A stretch of 64,000 bases of DNA from Megaera polyxenophila (GCF_029982035.1 NZ_CP104166.1:1663494-1727493); one strand, 5' to 3'. Counted from the first letter of the stretch, positions 46,031 through 56,155 are shown. Numbers and translations are program-made. The notes: generated by a model from the letters alone, not told the origin.

Positions 46031-46694
46031 AAATTAACAAAATGCCATTTCACATTTCTTCAAAACTACGCAAATATTTCAAAGGATTTTGTTCTTCACC
46101 AGAGATAATAATGTTGTTTGTATATATGAAGTGTAGATTCTCCTTAAGCTATAGGGATTTAGAGGAAATGGCTAGTATAAGAGGTGCTACAATAGACCAC
46201 GCTACGCTGCAAGGGTGGGTAATAAAGTTTGTATCCTTAATAGACATGAGAGTGAGAAAATATAAGAAGCCTGTAGGTAAGAGCTGTAGACTCACTTGGT
46301 AATACCATAGAGTTTTTACTTAGAAAGTATAGGGAAGCAGAGGCTGCTAAAGCATTTTTCCGTAAAGCATTCAAGAATAACGAGCGTCCAGAAAAAGTAA
46401 CAATTGATAAAAGCGGTAGTAATATATCCGCACTTAATAGGGCCAATAAAGATTTACCGGAAGACAAGCAAATTGAGGTACGTCAAGTGAAATATCTCAA
46501 CAATATTATAGAGCAGGATCATAGATTTATTAAGAAGCGGACTAAGCCGATGCTTGGATTTTAAAGCTTTCTCTCTGCTAAAATTACTATCGCCGGTATT
46601 GAGAATATCCGTATAATTCAAAAAGGACAAATTATTGGTAGCAATAACAATGCTTCTACTTTTGAGAATTTTAAAATGTTAATGGAGGCATAAC
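46031..46694 (+). pseudogene. IS6-family transposase remnant
   Basis: Starts at 46042 (MPFHISSKLRKYFKGF...), with the SLSYRDLEEMASIRGATIDHATLQGW segment typical of IS6/IS26. A deletion after GKS removes the first catalytic Asp block ('DETYIK') and joins to VDSLGNTIEFLLRKYREAEA. KVTIDKSGSNISALNRAN holds the second Asp, and IEQDHRFIKKRTKPMLGF the Glu. A stop follows at LGF, then the frame continues FLSAKITIAGIENIRI. Dead element. Confidence 0.8.
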
Positions 46695-46836
46695 GTCCAA
46701 AATCTCAGTTTTACTTCAAAAACACATTCCTCAAATGTAAATGGAGTCTGTAATATAGTTTGTGTAAGATGCAAAAGGGTATAGTAGAAAATACTATAAA
46801 AAAGCAACTTAAACACAGAGGAAAAAATGTTTAAAA

Positions 46837-46872
46837 CAAATAGTCAATTAGGGCTTGACTATTTGTCTTTTT
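46837..46872. terminator. Bidirectional terminator hairpin
   Basis: Perfect 11-bp stem CAAATAGTCAA / TTGACTATTTG with a TTAGGGC loop. On the plus strand it is followed by TCTTTTTTG. On the minus strand it is followed by TTTTAAAC, so it can also end transcription of the small peptide gene, whose stop is 7 bp away. Confidence 0.75.
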
Positions 46873-46878
46873 TGATCA

Positions 46879-47013
46879 CTAACAGCAACAGCCTATGCTA
46901 ACAGTACAAGTGCGGTTTGTTTTTACGCTAAACTGTGCATCTGTTAATTTAATATCAGTTATTTGTCCGATAACACTTTCACTTAAGTCATAGTTAAAGT
47001 TATGATTAATCAT
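46879..47013 (-). CDS. Small Cys-terminal peptide, candidate RiPP precursor
   Basis: 44 residues from the ATG at 47013, which has a strong GGAGG 8 bp upstream; a longer frame from 47103 lacks such a site. The N-terminal part (MINHNFNYDLSESVIG) is acidic and holds FNYDL, reminiscent of the FNLD box in leaders of class I lanthipeptides. The C-terminal part TNRTCTVSIGCCC is rich in Thr, Ser and Cys, the residues modified in lanthipeptides or thiazole/oxazole peptides. Own promoter and terminator are visible. No modification enzyme is in the window. Alternatives: metal-binding peptide, toxin, or chance ORF. Family unknown. Confidence 0.5.
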   Translation of the reverse strand: MINHNFNYDLSESVIGQITDIKLTDAQFSVKTNRTCTVSIGCCC

Positions 47014-47119
47014 AATAAAGCCTCCATAAAAAGTTTTTTTAAGTTTAAGAATACAGTTAAGCGTTCTTAGGCAATCTAAGCATATAAGTGCTCTATTATT
47101 CAACCTAAAATCATTTTGA

Positions 47120-47149
47120 AATATAATTTTTTGTTATTTGCGTTGTAAA
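47120..47149 (-). promoter_or_regulatory. Likely promoter of the small peptide gene
   Basis: On the minus strand TTTACA (47149-47144) and TATATT (47125-47120) are separated by 18 bp, close to sigma-70 consensus. The predicted transcript has a leader of about 100 nt before the ATG at 47013. Confidence 0.45.
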
Positions 47150-47169
47150 AATACACGAGTGATAGTTAT

Positions 47170-47569
47170 TTACTTAATCTCTTTCGGGTTTAATTCCCCG
47201 AAGCTCTGCTTCGTGCTATACTGTAGCAATGGAAGAAAGCAGTTATATTCACAAGAGTCATAATGTCACAGTACTAATATATCACTTGGTAACTCCAGCA
47301 AAATATAGGAGAGTAATATTCAATCAAGAAATAGACGAATATTTATGCAAAATTTGTGAAGGCATTGAGGATCGTTACGAGATCAGGTTTTTAGAAATAG
47401 GTACGGATGACGATCATGTACATTTTTTACTACAATCAGTTCCGACTTATAGTCCAACAAAGGTAGCGCAAATAGTCAAAAGTATTACAGCTAAAAAAAT
47501 GTTTGAACAATTCCCAAGTCTTAAAGAGAAGTTATGGGGTAGTGAGTTTTGGACGAAAGGTTATTTTAT
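47170..47569 (+). mobile_element. IS200/IS605-type element, 3' part replaced by IS91
   Basis: The left-end hairpin CGAAGC TCT GCTTCG (about 47199-47213) precedes tnpA. The element is cut inside tnpA by the end of IS91 copy 4 at 47570. The missing 3' end is not found in this window. Confidence 0.7.
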
Positions 47570-47576
47570 AGTATAG
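47229..47576 (+). pseudogene. tnpA: IS200 transposase TnpA, truncated
   Basis: Different from the TnpA at 30372. Starts MEESSYIHKSHNVTVLIYHL. The HUH motif is in DDDHVHFLLQSVP. The open frame ends after WTKGYF, where IS91 sequence begins and adds IV-stop. The catalytic Tyr helix is lost, so it is inactive. Confidence 0.9.
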
Positions 47577-48004
47577 GAAATTCAAAATTTGCAACCAGAA
47601 AAATCATCAATCAGCTTTTTAAAAATTCGTTTAATAAATATGTAGTTACCAGCCACAATATTAGAAATTATCAACACTTTTACAAAAATCTCTGCCAGAA
47701 TCTATCTAAAAATAGGTTCAGTTTTACAAATTATGTGGCCAAGACGTGAAAGAAGTGTTCGCCATAATGATGTTATCTAGGCGTTGATAATAATTCATTG
47801 GTTCTTATTAATAACAATGGCGGAGATAAACCGTAATAAACTTGCCGCAGATTCATACATTTATTGCAATTATAGCAAAACAGAGGATCTATTTTAAAAT
47901 TCAACCAAATCATTAATCTCCAACTAATGAGCTTAGTTTTCTTATGAACGATTTGATTAATTGCCTTATATACGATAGGTAATTGTACGCCCCTAGTTCT
48001 ATTA

Positions 48005-49133
48005 TTAACCCACCAATTAAATACCCGACATAACTATTGCCAAGAAGGAAGGAATTTGTATAATGCAATAATGTCAAAAAGTGAAGATTTTAGGAAATTA
48101 TCAATAAGCGCACAAGCGTCGATGAGAAAGATTGCTCTAAAACTAGTAAAAAGAGGAGAGAGTCAATCGTCGGTAGGTGAATTAATAGGAGTGAGTCGCC
48201 AGACAGTAAATGAATGGGTAAGGAGGGAAAAGAGAGGCGACAAGTACGCAATTAGTGGGAAGTTAAGAGGTAGAAAGATAGGAGAGAAAAGGCTTATAAC
48301 CGAAGATCAAAGTAAAATAATACAAGGGTACGTAAATATCTCTAGACCAGAAGATCACAATATCAAATCAGCATTATGGTCAAGAAAATCAGTTAATGCA
48401 CTCATCAAAAAACATTGTGGATTTTTTCTTCCCCTAAGTACAATAGGCGAATATTTAAGAAGATGGGGGTATACTGCACAAAAGCCAAAAAGTTAGCATA
48501 TGAGCAGCAACCCAAAAGGGTTCAATTTTGGTTAGATGAAGAATATCCGTCAATAGCCAAGCAAGCAGAATATGAAAAGGCAGAAATACATTGGTGCGAC
48601 GAAGTAGGGATAAAACAAGAGTGTCAGGTATTACAAAGCTATTCTTTAAAAGGAAAAACCCCTGTTGGATTCATAAATCGAAGAGATTTAGTATAAACAT
48701 GATATCCACTGTTACAAATAACGGTAAGCTAAGGTTTATGCTGTACGAAGAGACACTAAAAACAAATGTATTTATAGAATTTTTACGGAGGTTGGTAAAA
48801 TATCCAAGAAAAAAATCTTCTTAATCCTAGATAATCTCAAGGTTCATCATAGCAAAAAAGTACAAATATGGACTCGGAAACATAAAAAGAAAATTTCTTT
48901 ATTTTTTCTGCCTCCGTATACTCCGCAACATAATCCGGATGAATATTTAAACAACGATTTAAAAAGAAATGTAAATAGGAAACATATACCTCTTACAAAA
49001 TCTGAACTCCAAGTGGAATTTAAAATCTTAGGATAAGGACTTTGCAATTTAACCCAGAACATATCAAAAGATTATTTCAGGCGAAAGAAGTAAAATATGC
49101 CGCCTAAGTCGGGTAATTTAGTTGGTGGGTTAA
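48005..49133 (+). mobile_element. IS630-family element, second copy, decayed transposase
   Basis: 1,129 bp, same ends as the element at 10410. TA is duplicated at 48003-48004 and 49134-49135. The insertion is in the C-terminal part of the IS91 copy 4 transposase. Confidence 0.9.
48071..49108 (+). pseudogene. IS630 transposase with several frameshifts
   Basis: Nearly identical to 10476-11513 but broken by indels: AAGAAG to AAAAG near 48487 (after TAQKPK), loss of bases near 48667 (KTPVGFIN instead of KTPVVIHK), one base lost in the CTCC run near 48803, and a change near 49030. Most lie in homopolymers. Either the gene is decaying or base-calling errors are concentrated here. Confidence 0.85.
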
Positions 49134-49135
49134 TA

Positions 49136-50103
49136 GATAAAAAACCGTAATACCTAATCATTCGAAAATAACTAATAGCTTTTTAAATTTTTCCTAATGG
49201 TATATGCATAATCAGACTAGCTATGAACTGCATCACGGGCATAGTTATGCGATCAATTGTATTATTATAGTGATCAAGAAATTTAAACGTTACCTGCTTT
49301 CCGTCGTAATTTTAAATTCTTGTCTCGGAAATAGGGGGCGTTTTATATACCGCCCTAAATATTCTATGTTGCGTTTATGATCATCCGATGGTTTTTGTAA
49401 ATAAACATACCAACTGATTTCGTATAAACTACTCATCCAGTTATTAAAATTCTCAGCATTTTGATATGCGGACGGCAACTTCAAATTACTTGAGATATAT
49501 TGAAAGCGAAATAACTCAAGGACTCTATGTCTCCACATTTTTTTAATAGGTTCGGCAGGAAAAAATAATTTTTGCCACTTGCCTTTGCTATTTATACCGC
49601 CGCAAGTAACCGATAAATGGATATGAACATTGCGTTTTAAATCTCTACCGAAAGTGTGTAAGGCAGTAAATATACCAACCACAAGATTTTTCTTTGTAGC
49701 TATCTCCTTAATAATTCCTGCTGCAATACCGGAAATCAATCCAAACAGATCACGATTGAGCCAAAATATCGGCCATAAAGAGTCCGGCATTGTAAATGTA
49801 ATGTGCTGCCATCGTGTTTTTGGTAGAACATTGCTAGCCTTACTCACCCATTGATCCGTTTGTTTCTTACCACAACGAGAACAAAACCTACCTTTACAGC
49901 TGAATGCTACCGATTTATTGCGGTTACAATCACGGCAGCTATAACGTTTAAATCCTAAATATTTCGTTCCACACGATATAACTTTAGTGACGTTGAAAAT
50001 AATGCCGTATCTTAGCTTGCCGTATTTTTTAGCGAAATCGAGACCAATTACCACGGTCTAGAAAAATATGTTTTATAGATATTCCTTTACCGACTATTTC
50101 CAT
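49136..50103 (-). pseudogene. IS91-family transposase, copy 4 (frame-broken, IS630-split)
   Basis: Main frame 49290-50054 with zinc cluster, HIHLSVTCGG and YLGRYIKRP as in copy 1. The C-terminal 105-codon frame is split by IS630: its N-terminal piece lies at 49136-49251 and the rest at 47773-48002. Not functional. Confidence 0.8.
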
Positions 50104-50127
50104 AAATTACTTATAGTTAATGTTTTC

Positions 50128-50382
50128 TTACCAAGGAATCTTTCTTCCTTTGCGTTCTAAATCAAATTCTTTACAATCAGGGCAATAGTAAACAGAATTA
50201 TACTTATGATTGGGAGATATTTTTCGCAACATTATCCAGAAAGCCTTGGCTATTTCCTTATCTCCTTCGGAAAAAATCTTTTTGATCCTGCTGTAAGGAA
50301 TTGCTTGCTCTTTAGAAATGGCCTTAAGAGTTTTTACCGCTAATTCATTGACCAAATGCTGCTCAGAGTGCAAGTTACTCAT
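50128..50382 (-). CDS. IS91-associated 84-residue ORF, copy 4
   Basis: Intact copy of the accessory ORF at 734-988 with identical protein sequence. Function unknown. Confidence 0.5.
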   Translation of the reverse strand: MSNLHSEQHLVNELAVKTLKAISKEQAIPYSRIKKIFSEGDKEIAKAFWIMLRKISPNHKYNSVYYCPDCKEFDLERKGRKIPW

Positions 50383-50535
50383 AACTCAATTATATATTAT
50401 CTTATGTATGTCTAACATTCAGTCTTTATAACTCAAGTTAAAACAAATCAAATACCAGTATTATAATCCTCCATAAATATTTATCGGTCAAGGGTATCTT
50501 CTTTTAAGCTGCCACCGATAGGTGGCTTATCTTGT

Positions 50536-52346
50536 TTTCTGTATTTACGGAATTTGCTTATAGCAGGAAAAATTTTAAGGTTATCTCAGAAAAAATTACT
50601 AACAATCATGCATTAATTAAAAAACTTAATTCACTTAATGATGTTGATGATTATCAAAAAGTGAAAAAAGATTCTATAAAATCAGGAAACTTAATTTTGT
50701 TACATAGTGGTGAGGAAGTGCCTTTTGACGGTGAAGTCATAAAAGGTATGAGTTATGTTAATGAAACTGATATAACAGGTTCTTTAGAGCATAAATTAAA
50801 AAGCCCTACTAAAGATAATATCCTAATAGCTGGCAGTATAGTAGAAGGAGGAGATTGGATTGTAATGAAAGTCAGTTTTGCTAGTAATAAGTCCTTTTTT
50901 ACTAGAGTAGATAGGTTACTTCGAAACATAAATAGAAGAGCTATGCCTTCTGAGGTGGCCCTGCAGAAATTAATGATGGGGTTATCAATATTATTTGCTA
51001 ATGTGATTTTTGTCATGTGGGTAATAGCTAGCTATTCTGGTGTAGAAATACCGGTTATTTATTTGATTGCTTTAATGGTAGTGCTGCTTCCAACCACAAT
51101 TTCTACTTTACAAAAGGTTGTTGTTTATAACGGTATGGTCAAACTTGCAGAGCGTAATATAATCGTTCAGGATCAAGTGGCTTTTGATAATGCGGTTGAC
51201 CTCGATATTGTACTGCTTGACAAAACTGGTACTTTAACTGTCGGCCAACGAGAAATGGTTAACTTCAAATTAACTTCAAAAACCGATGAAAAAGATTATT
51301 TTAGGTATTTATATTTATCTTCCATAAATGATAATACTGAGGAAGGAAAGAGCATAACCGCTTTTGCCATAAAAAATTACAAAGATTTGGATAAAAAAAT
51401 AAATCTTGAATTGTACGACTATTTGCCATTTCTAGCCTCAAATCCTATTAGTGGATGCAACTATAATAATATGGAAATTAGAAAAGGTAGTTTACAGTCG
51501 ATAGCAAACTACCTTGGAAAAACTATAGAATCCTTTCCTCAAGAAGTACAAAGTATAGTTAAGGAAGTAGCAAAAACACACGGAACTCCTTTAATTTTAA
51601 CTGTTAATAAAAAGATAATAGGTATCATAAATTTGCACGATAGTTTTAGAAAAGGAGTTGTAAAACAGATACGTAGTATTGAGAGCTCAGGAATTGCCAC
51701 AATAATGGTTACAGGAGATAACGCTATTACGGCTTCTTATATTGCAAAAAAACTGGGCATAAAAAATTTTTATGCTGATTGTACACCTGAAAAAAAACTT
51801 GAGGTAATTAGATCTCTTCAAGAAAAAGGATTTATTGTAGGTATGTGCGGGGATGGATTAAATGATGCATTAGCTTTGGCACAAGCTGATATAGGTTATA
51901 CGTTTGAAGATAGGGGGTACGTGCACTCAATATTAGCAGGTAATATTGTTGCAAAATATCACAATTTACTAGGTATTATTGAATTAAAGAATGAATGTAA
52001 AAAAATCACAGTAAGAAAAGGAGCTATAACGGTCTACTCTATAGCTTCTGATTTAGCTAAATATTTTATCATTGTTCCAGCATTATTTACTACGGCTTTT
52101 CCTTCCCTGTCAAAATTAAATATTATGCAATTCCAATCGATAGATAGCATATTACTTGCTTCTGTTATTTTCAATGGGTTAATAATACCATCCCTTCTAC
52201 CACTAATTTCCTATAATTTAAAAAACGTACAAAACAAAACGTATTTATGGCGGATAATTTTACTATGTGGTTTTGGAGGAATAGTTTCTCCGCTTTTATT
52301 TATTAAACTAATTGAGTTCATAATTTATAAAGCTGGTTTAATATAA
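50536..52346 (+). pseudogene. kdpB: KdpB, main C-terminal part
   Basis: 602 codons continuing the fragment at 43719; intact length would be 670 aa, normal for KdpB. P-type ATPase landmarks: phosphorylation site DIVLLDKTGTLTVGQRE, TIMVTGDNAITASYIAKKLG, GMCGDGLNDALALAQADIGY and the KdpB tail SVIFNGLIIPSLLPL. The actuator loop, TGES in nearly all P-type pumps, reads DITGSLEHKL, so the Glu needed for dephosphorylation is missing. GDGTNDAP is GDGLNDAL. Split by IS and with altered motifs, it is unlikely to work. A TTG at 50532 could start translation but lacks the first helices. Confidence 0.85.
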
Positions 52347-52873
52347 TGAAAAATATAGTTCTTAGCTTATGCCTATATATTTTCTGTTTTTTAGTTATCG
52401 GTCTTTACACTTTAATTATATATCTGATAGGCCAGACTTTTTGGCCGGAAAAAACAAAAGGGAGTTTAATTATAGATAAAAACAGTAATATTAGAGGATC
52501 TTATTTAGTAGCTCAATACCTTCAAGATACCAGATATTTCAAACCTAGACCGAATATAGAAGCTGATCCTGAGTGCGATATGGCACTATATAATACCGAT
52601 TTTAAGAGAGCTTTAATTCACAATTACGATAAGCAGTTAAACCATTCTAATGTAATTATGATAACCCCGTCTGCAAGCCTCTATGATCCCTTTATTACTA
52701 AAGCAGAAGCTATTTTGCAGGCTCTGATGGTAGCCAAAACCCGGGGAGTGGATGTTAATAAAATTTATAAATTAATAGAACAAAATACACTTTATAAACA
52801 GAAAATATTTTTTGAAATAGAAATAGTTAACACCTCCATTCTTAACGCTGCATTAGATGATTATTCCAATTAA
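52346..52873 (+). CDS. kdpC: Potassium-transporting ATPase subunit KdpC
   Basis: 175 residues. One N-terminal membrane helix (IVLSLCLYIFCFLVIGLYTL), then the family blocks GSYLVAQYLQDTRYFKPRP and ITPSASLYDPFITKAEAI, and VAKTRGVDVNKIYKLIEQNT. KdpC is the periplasmic-facing assembly and potassium-affinity subunit. The ATG overlaps the kdpB stop by one base. kdpA is not in the window. With kdpB broken, kdpC has lost its partner. Confidence 0.88.
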   Translation: MKNIVLSLCLYIFCFLVIGLYTLIIYLIGQTFWPEKTKGSLIIDKNSNIRGSYLVAQYLQDTRYFKPRPNIEADPECDMALYNTDFKRALIHNYDKQLNHSNVIMITPSASLYDPFITKAEAILQALMVAKTRGVDVNKIYKLIEQNTLYKQKIFFEIEIVNTSILNAALDDYSN

Positions 52874-52965
52874 TCAAGATAAAATTGCAGTTAAAAGATT
52901 ATATCTTGATTATAAATCTAATTTTTACTATTATGGCCGAGTAATTAAATATTATTAAATTGGGA

Positions 52966-54288
52966 ATGCTAAAAACCGAGAATAAAATGTCTATAGCACC
53001 TGAAAATCAATACCTTACAGAGAGCTTTTTTCTTTCGGAAAAAGAAAGAAAAATATATAACAAGTGGAGGGTAAGGATACTGCTTTCAGTTATTCTAGGC
53101 TATGCTACATTTTACCTATGCCGCCAAAATTTTTCCATGATTATGCCAGCTTTTATGGAAGAATTTGGTTACACAAAAACAGAACTAGGCTTGGTCTTAA
53201 CTGTTGCTTCCATAATTTATGGAATTGGAAAATTTGTTAATGGGTATTTTAGTGATAAATCAAATTCCAGATATTTTATGCCTCTTGGGTTATTGTGTTC
53301 TGGATTAACTACATTTTTCTTAGGCTTTTCTGAAAGTTTAATGTTCCTTAGTATATTATGGATTATTAATAATTGGTTTCAATCGATGGGGTGGCCGCCA
53401 GTAGCTAGAATGCTAACACACTGGTTTGCCCCGAAAGAACTGGGAATAAAATGGGCTTATGGTGCTACTTCTCACCAAGTGGGGGGAGCTATTACTTTAG
53501 TATTTACCGGTTATTTAGTTGCGGATTTCGGGTGGAGGTCAGCATTTTTTGTTCCAGCTATTATTGCCGTTATCGTTGCTTACATCTTATTTAACAGGCT
53601 AAGAGAATCACCAAAAGAACTTGGTTTTCCGCCAGTGGAATTATACAAAGCTCAAGAAATTAATAAAGAGAACGAAGAAAAAGATAATTTAACTACTGGA
53701 GAAATCATTAGAAAAGTGTTTTTTAATATAAATATGTGGTACGTATGTTTGGCTAATATGTGCTTGTATATTGTAAGATTGGGAGTTATATTTTGGGCTC
53801 CTTTATTTTTAAAAGAATTTAAAAATATGGCAATTAATGAAGCTGGATGGCATGTTGCAGCTTACGAGCTTGCCGGGTTATTAGGCGGGGTTTCTGCAGG
53901 GTGGATTTCTGATAAAATATTTCATGGCCAACGAGGGCCAGTTGGAATGGTATTTATGCTTTCTCTTGCTTGTACACTTTGGATATTTTGGCAATTACCA
54001 ACGGATTATGTAATTTTAAACGGATTAATGATGGTTTTGATGGGGTGTTTTGTTTATGGTCCCCAGATATTAGCGGGAGTGGCCTCAGCTGATTTTGCTT
54101 CTAAAAAAGCAATTGGAACAGCAAATGGATTAGTAGGAACAATGGGTTACGTGGGTTCAGGAATTTCCGGTGTTTGTGTAGGGATAATCTCTGATCATTG
54201 GGGATGGAGCGCAGTTTTCATGTTTTTTATAATTTCGGCTCTAATGGGAGGATTTTTCTTTTACTTGACATGGGAAAAGAAAAGATAA
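52966..54288 (+). CDS. MFS organophosphate:phosphate antiporter, GlpT/UhpC-like
   Basis: 440 residues, twelve helices. Family features: YATFYLCRQNFSMIMPAFMEEFGYTKTELG at helix 1 to loop (with the Arg of the phosphate site), KFVNGYFSDKSNSRYFMPLG and the WPPVARMLTHWFAPKELG signature. It likely exchanges glycerol-3-phosphate or another sugar phosphate for phosphate; Rickettsia uses GlpT to import host glycerol-3-phosphate. Start choice: ATG 52966; TTG 52960 or ATG 52987 are alternatives. Confidence 0.88.
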   Translation: MLKTENKMSIAPENQYLTESFFLSEKERKIYNKWRVRILLSVILGYATFYLCRQNFSMIMPAFMEEFGYTKTELGLVLTVASIIYGIGKFVNGYFSDKSNSRYFMPLGLLCSGLTTFFLGFSESLMFLSILWIINNWFQSMGWPPVARMLTHWFAPKELGIKWAYGATSHQVGGAITLVFTGYLVADFGWRSAFFVPAIIAVIVAYILFNRLRESPKELGFPPVELYKAQEINKENEEKDNLTTGEIIRKVFFNINMWYVCLANMCLYIVRLGVIFWAPLFLKEFKNMAINEAGWHVAAYELAGLLGGVSAGWISDKIFHGQRGPVGMVFMLSLACTLWIFWQLPTDYVILNGLMMVLMGCFVYGPQILAGVASADFASKKAIGTANGLVGTMGYVGSGISGVCVGIISDHWGWSAVFMFFIISALMGGFFFYLTWEKKR

Positions 54289-54343
54289 GAAATTAGCTAG
54301 TTCAAATAACCTTAAATTTACAGGGTATATAAATTTATTTTAT

Positions 54344-56155
54344 AGTATAGGAAATTCAAAATTTGCAACCAGAAAAATCATCAATCAGCTTTTTAAAAAT
54401 TCGTTTAATAAATATGTAGTTACCAGCCACAATATTAGAAATTATCAACACTTTTACAAAAATCTCTGCCAGAATCTATCTAAAAATAGGTTCAGTTTTA
54501 CAAATTATGTGGCCAAGACGTGAAAGAAGTGTTCGCCATAATGATGTTATCTAGGCGTTGATAATAATTCATTGGTTCTTATTAATAACAATGGCGGAGA
54601 TAAACCGTAATAAACTTGCCGCAGATTCATACATTTATTGCAATTATAGCAAAACAGAGGATCTATTTTAAAATTCAACCAAATCATTAATCTCCAACTA
54701 ATGAGCTTAGTTTTCTTATGAACGATTTGATTAATTGCCTTATATACGATAGGTAATTGTACGCCCCTAGTTCTATTAGATAAAAAACCGTAATACCTAA
54801 TCATTCGAAAATAACGATCTGGTATATGCATAATCAGACTAGCTATGAACTGCATCACGGGCATAGTTATGCGATCAATTGTATTATTATAGTGATCAAG
54901 AAATTTAAACGTTACCTGCTTTCCGTCGTAATTTTCTATTCTTGTCTCGGAAATAGGGGGCGTTTTATATACCGCCCTAAATATTCTATGTTGCGTTTAT
55001 GATCATCCGATGGTTTTTGTAAATAAACATACCAACTGATTTCGTATAAACTACTCATCCAGTTATTAAAATTCTCAGCATTTTGATATGCGGACGGCAA
55101 CTTCAAATTACTTGAGATATATTGAAAGCGAAATAACTCAAGGACTCTATGTCTCCACATTTTTTTAATAGGTTCGGCAGGAAAAAATAATTTTTGCCAC
55201 TTGCCTTTGCTATTTATACCGCCGCAAGTAACCGATAAATGGATATGAACATTGCGTTTTAAATCTCTACCGAAAGTGTGTAAGGCAGTAAATATACCAA
55301 CCACAAGATTTTTCTTTGTAGCTATCTCCTTAATAATTCCTGCTGCAATACCGGAAATCAATCCAAACAGATCACGATTGAGCCAAAATATCGGCCATAA
55401 AGAGTCCGGCATTGTAAATGTAATGTGCTGCCATCGTGTTTTTGGTAGAACATTGCTAGCCTTACTCACCCATTGATCCGTTTGTTTCTTACCACAACGA
55501 GAACAAAACCTACCTTTACAGCTGAATGCTACCGATTTATTGCGGTTACAATCACGGCAGCTATAACGTTTAAATCCTAAATATTTCGTTCCACACGATA
55601 TAACTTTAGTGACGTTGAAAATAATGCCGTATCTTAGCTTGCCGTATTTTTTAGCGAAATCGAGACCAATTACCACGGTCTAGAAAAATATGTTTTATAG
55701 ATATTCCTTTACCGACTATTTCCATAAATTACTTATAGTTAATGTTTTCTTACCAAGGAATCTTTCTTCCTTTGCGTTCTAAATCAAATTCTTTACAATC
55801 AGGGCAATAGTAAACAGAATTATACTTATGATTGGGAGATATTTTTCGCAACATTATCCAGAAAGCCTTGGCTATTTCCTTATCTCCTTCGGAAAAAATC
55901 TTTTGATCCTGCTGTAAGGAATTGCTTGCTCTTTAGAAATGGCCTTAAGAGTTTTTACCGCTAATTCATTGACCAAATGCTGCTCAGAGTGCAAGTTACT
56001 CATAACTCAATTATATATTATCTTATGTATGTCTAACATTCAGTCTTTATAACTCAAGTTAAAACAAATCAAATACCAGTATTATAATCCTCCATAAATA
56101 TTTATCGGTCAAGAGTATCTTCTTTTAAGCTGCCACCGATAGGTGGCTTATCTTG
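54344..56155 (-). mobile_element. IS91-like element, copy 5
   Basis: 1,812 bp. Lies between glpT-like and midA without breaking a gene. The left flank TTTTAT before AGTATAGG matches those of copies 2 and 4. The right end is TTATCTTG followed by G, where other copies have T, showing that the last T is not fixed. Shares the one-base accessory-ORF deletion with copy 3, so these two are sister copies. Confidence 0.87.
54547..55725 (-). pseudogene. IS91-family transposase, copy 5 (frame-broken)
   Basis: Main frame 54936-55676 (246 aa) and C-terminal frame 54547-54864 (105 aa), same breaks as the other four copies. The accessory ORF at about 55751-56002 is interrupted by a missing T. Confidence 0.8.

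Larger units (their letters stand above)
47570..50535 (-). mobile_element. IS91-like element, copy 4, interrupted by IS630
   Basis: Right boundary of the kdpB insertion; its hairpin end abuts kdpB at 50536. It contains an IS630 copy at 48005-49133. Near 49173 four bases (GATC) present in other copies are replaced by 25 AT-rich bases, and near 49313 CT is changed to AA, extending the main transposase frame to 254 codons. The accessory ORF is intact. Confidence 0.87.

Noticed and set aside
46879..47103. Longer 74-residue version of the small peptide, starting at 47103
   Set aside because: The ATG at 47013 has a strong GGAGG at the right distance. The upstream extension has none and begins only about 10 bp after the predicted transcription start.
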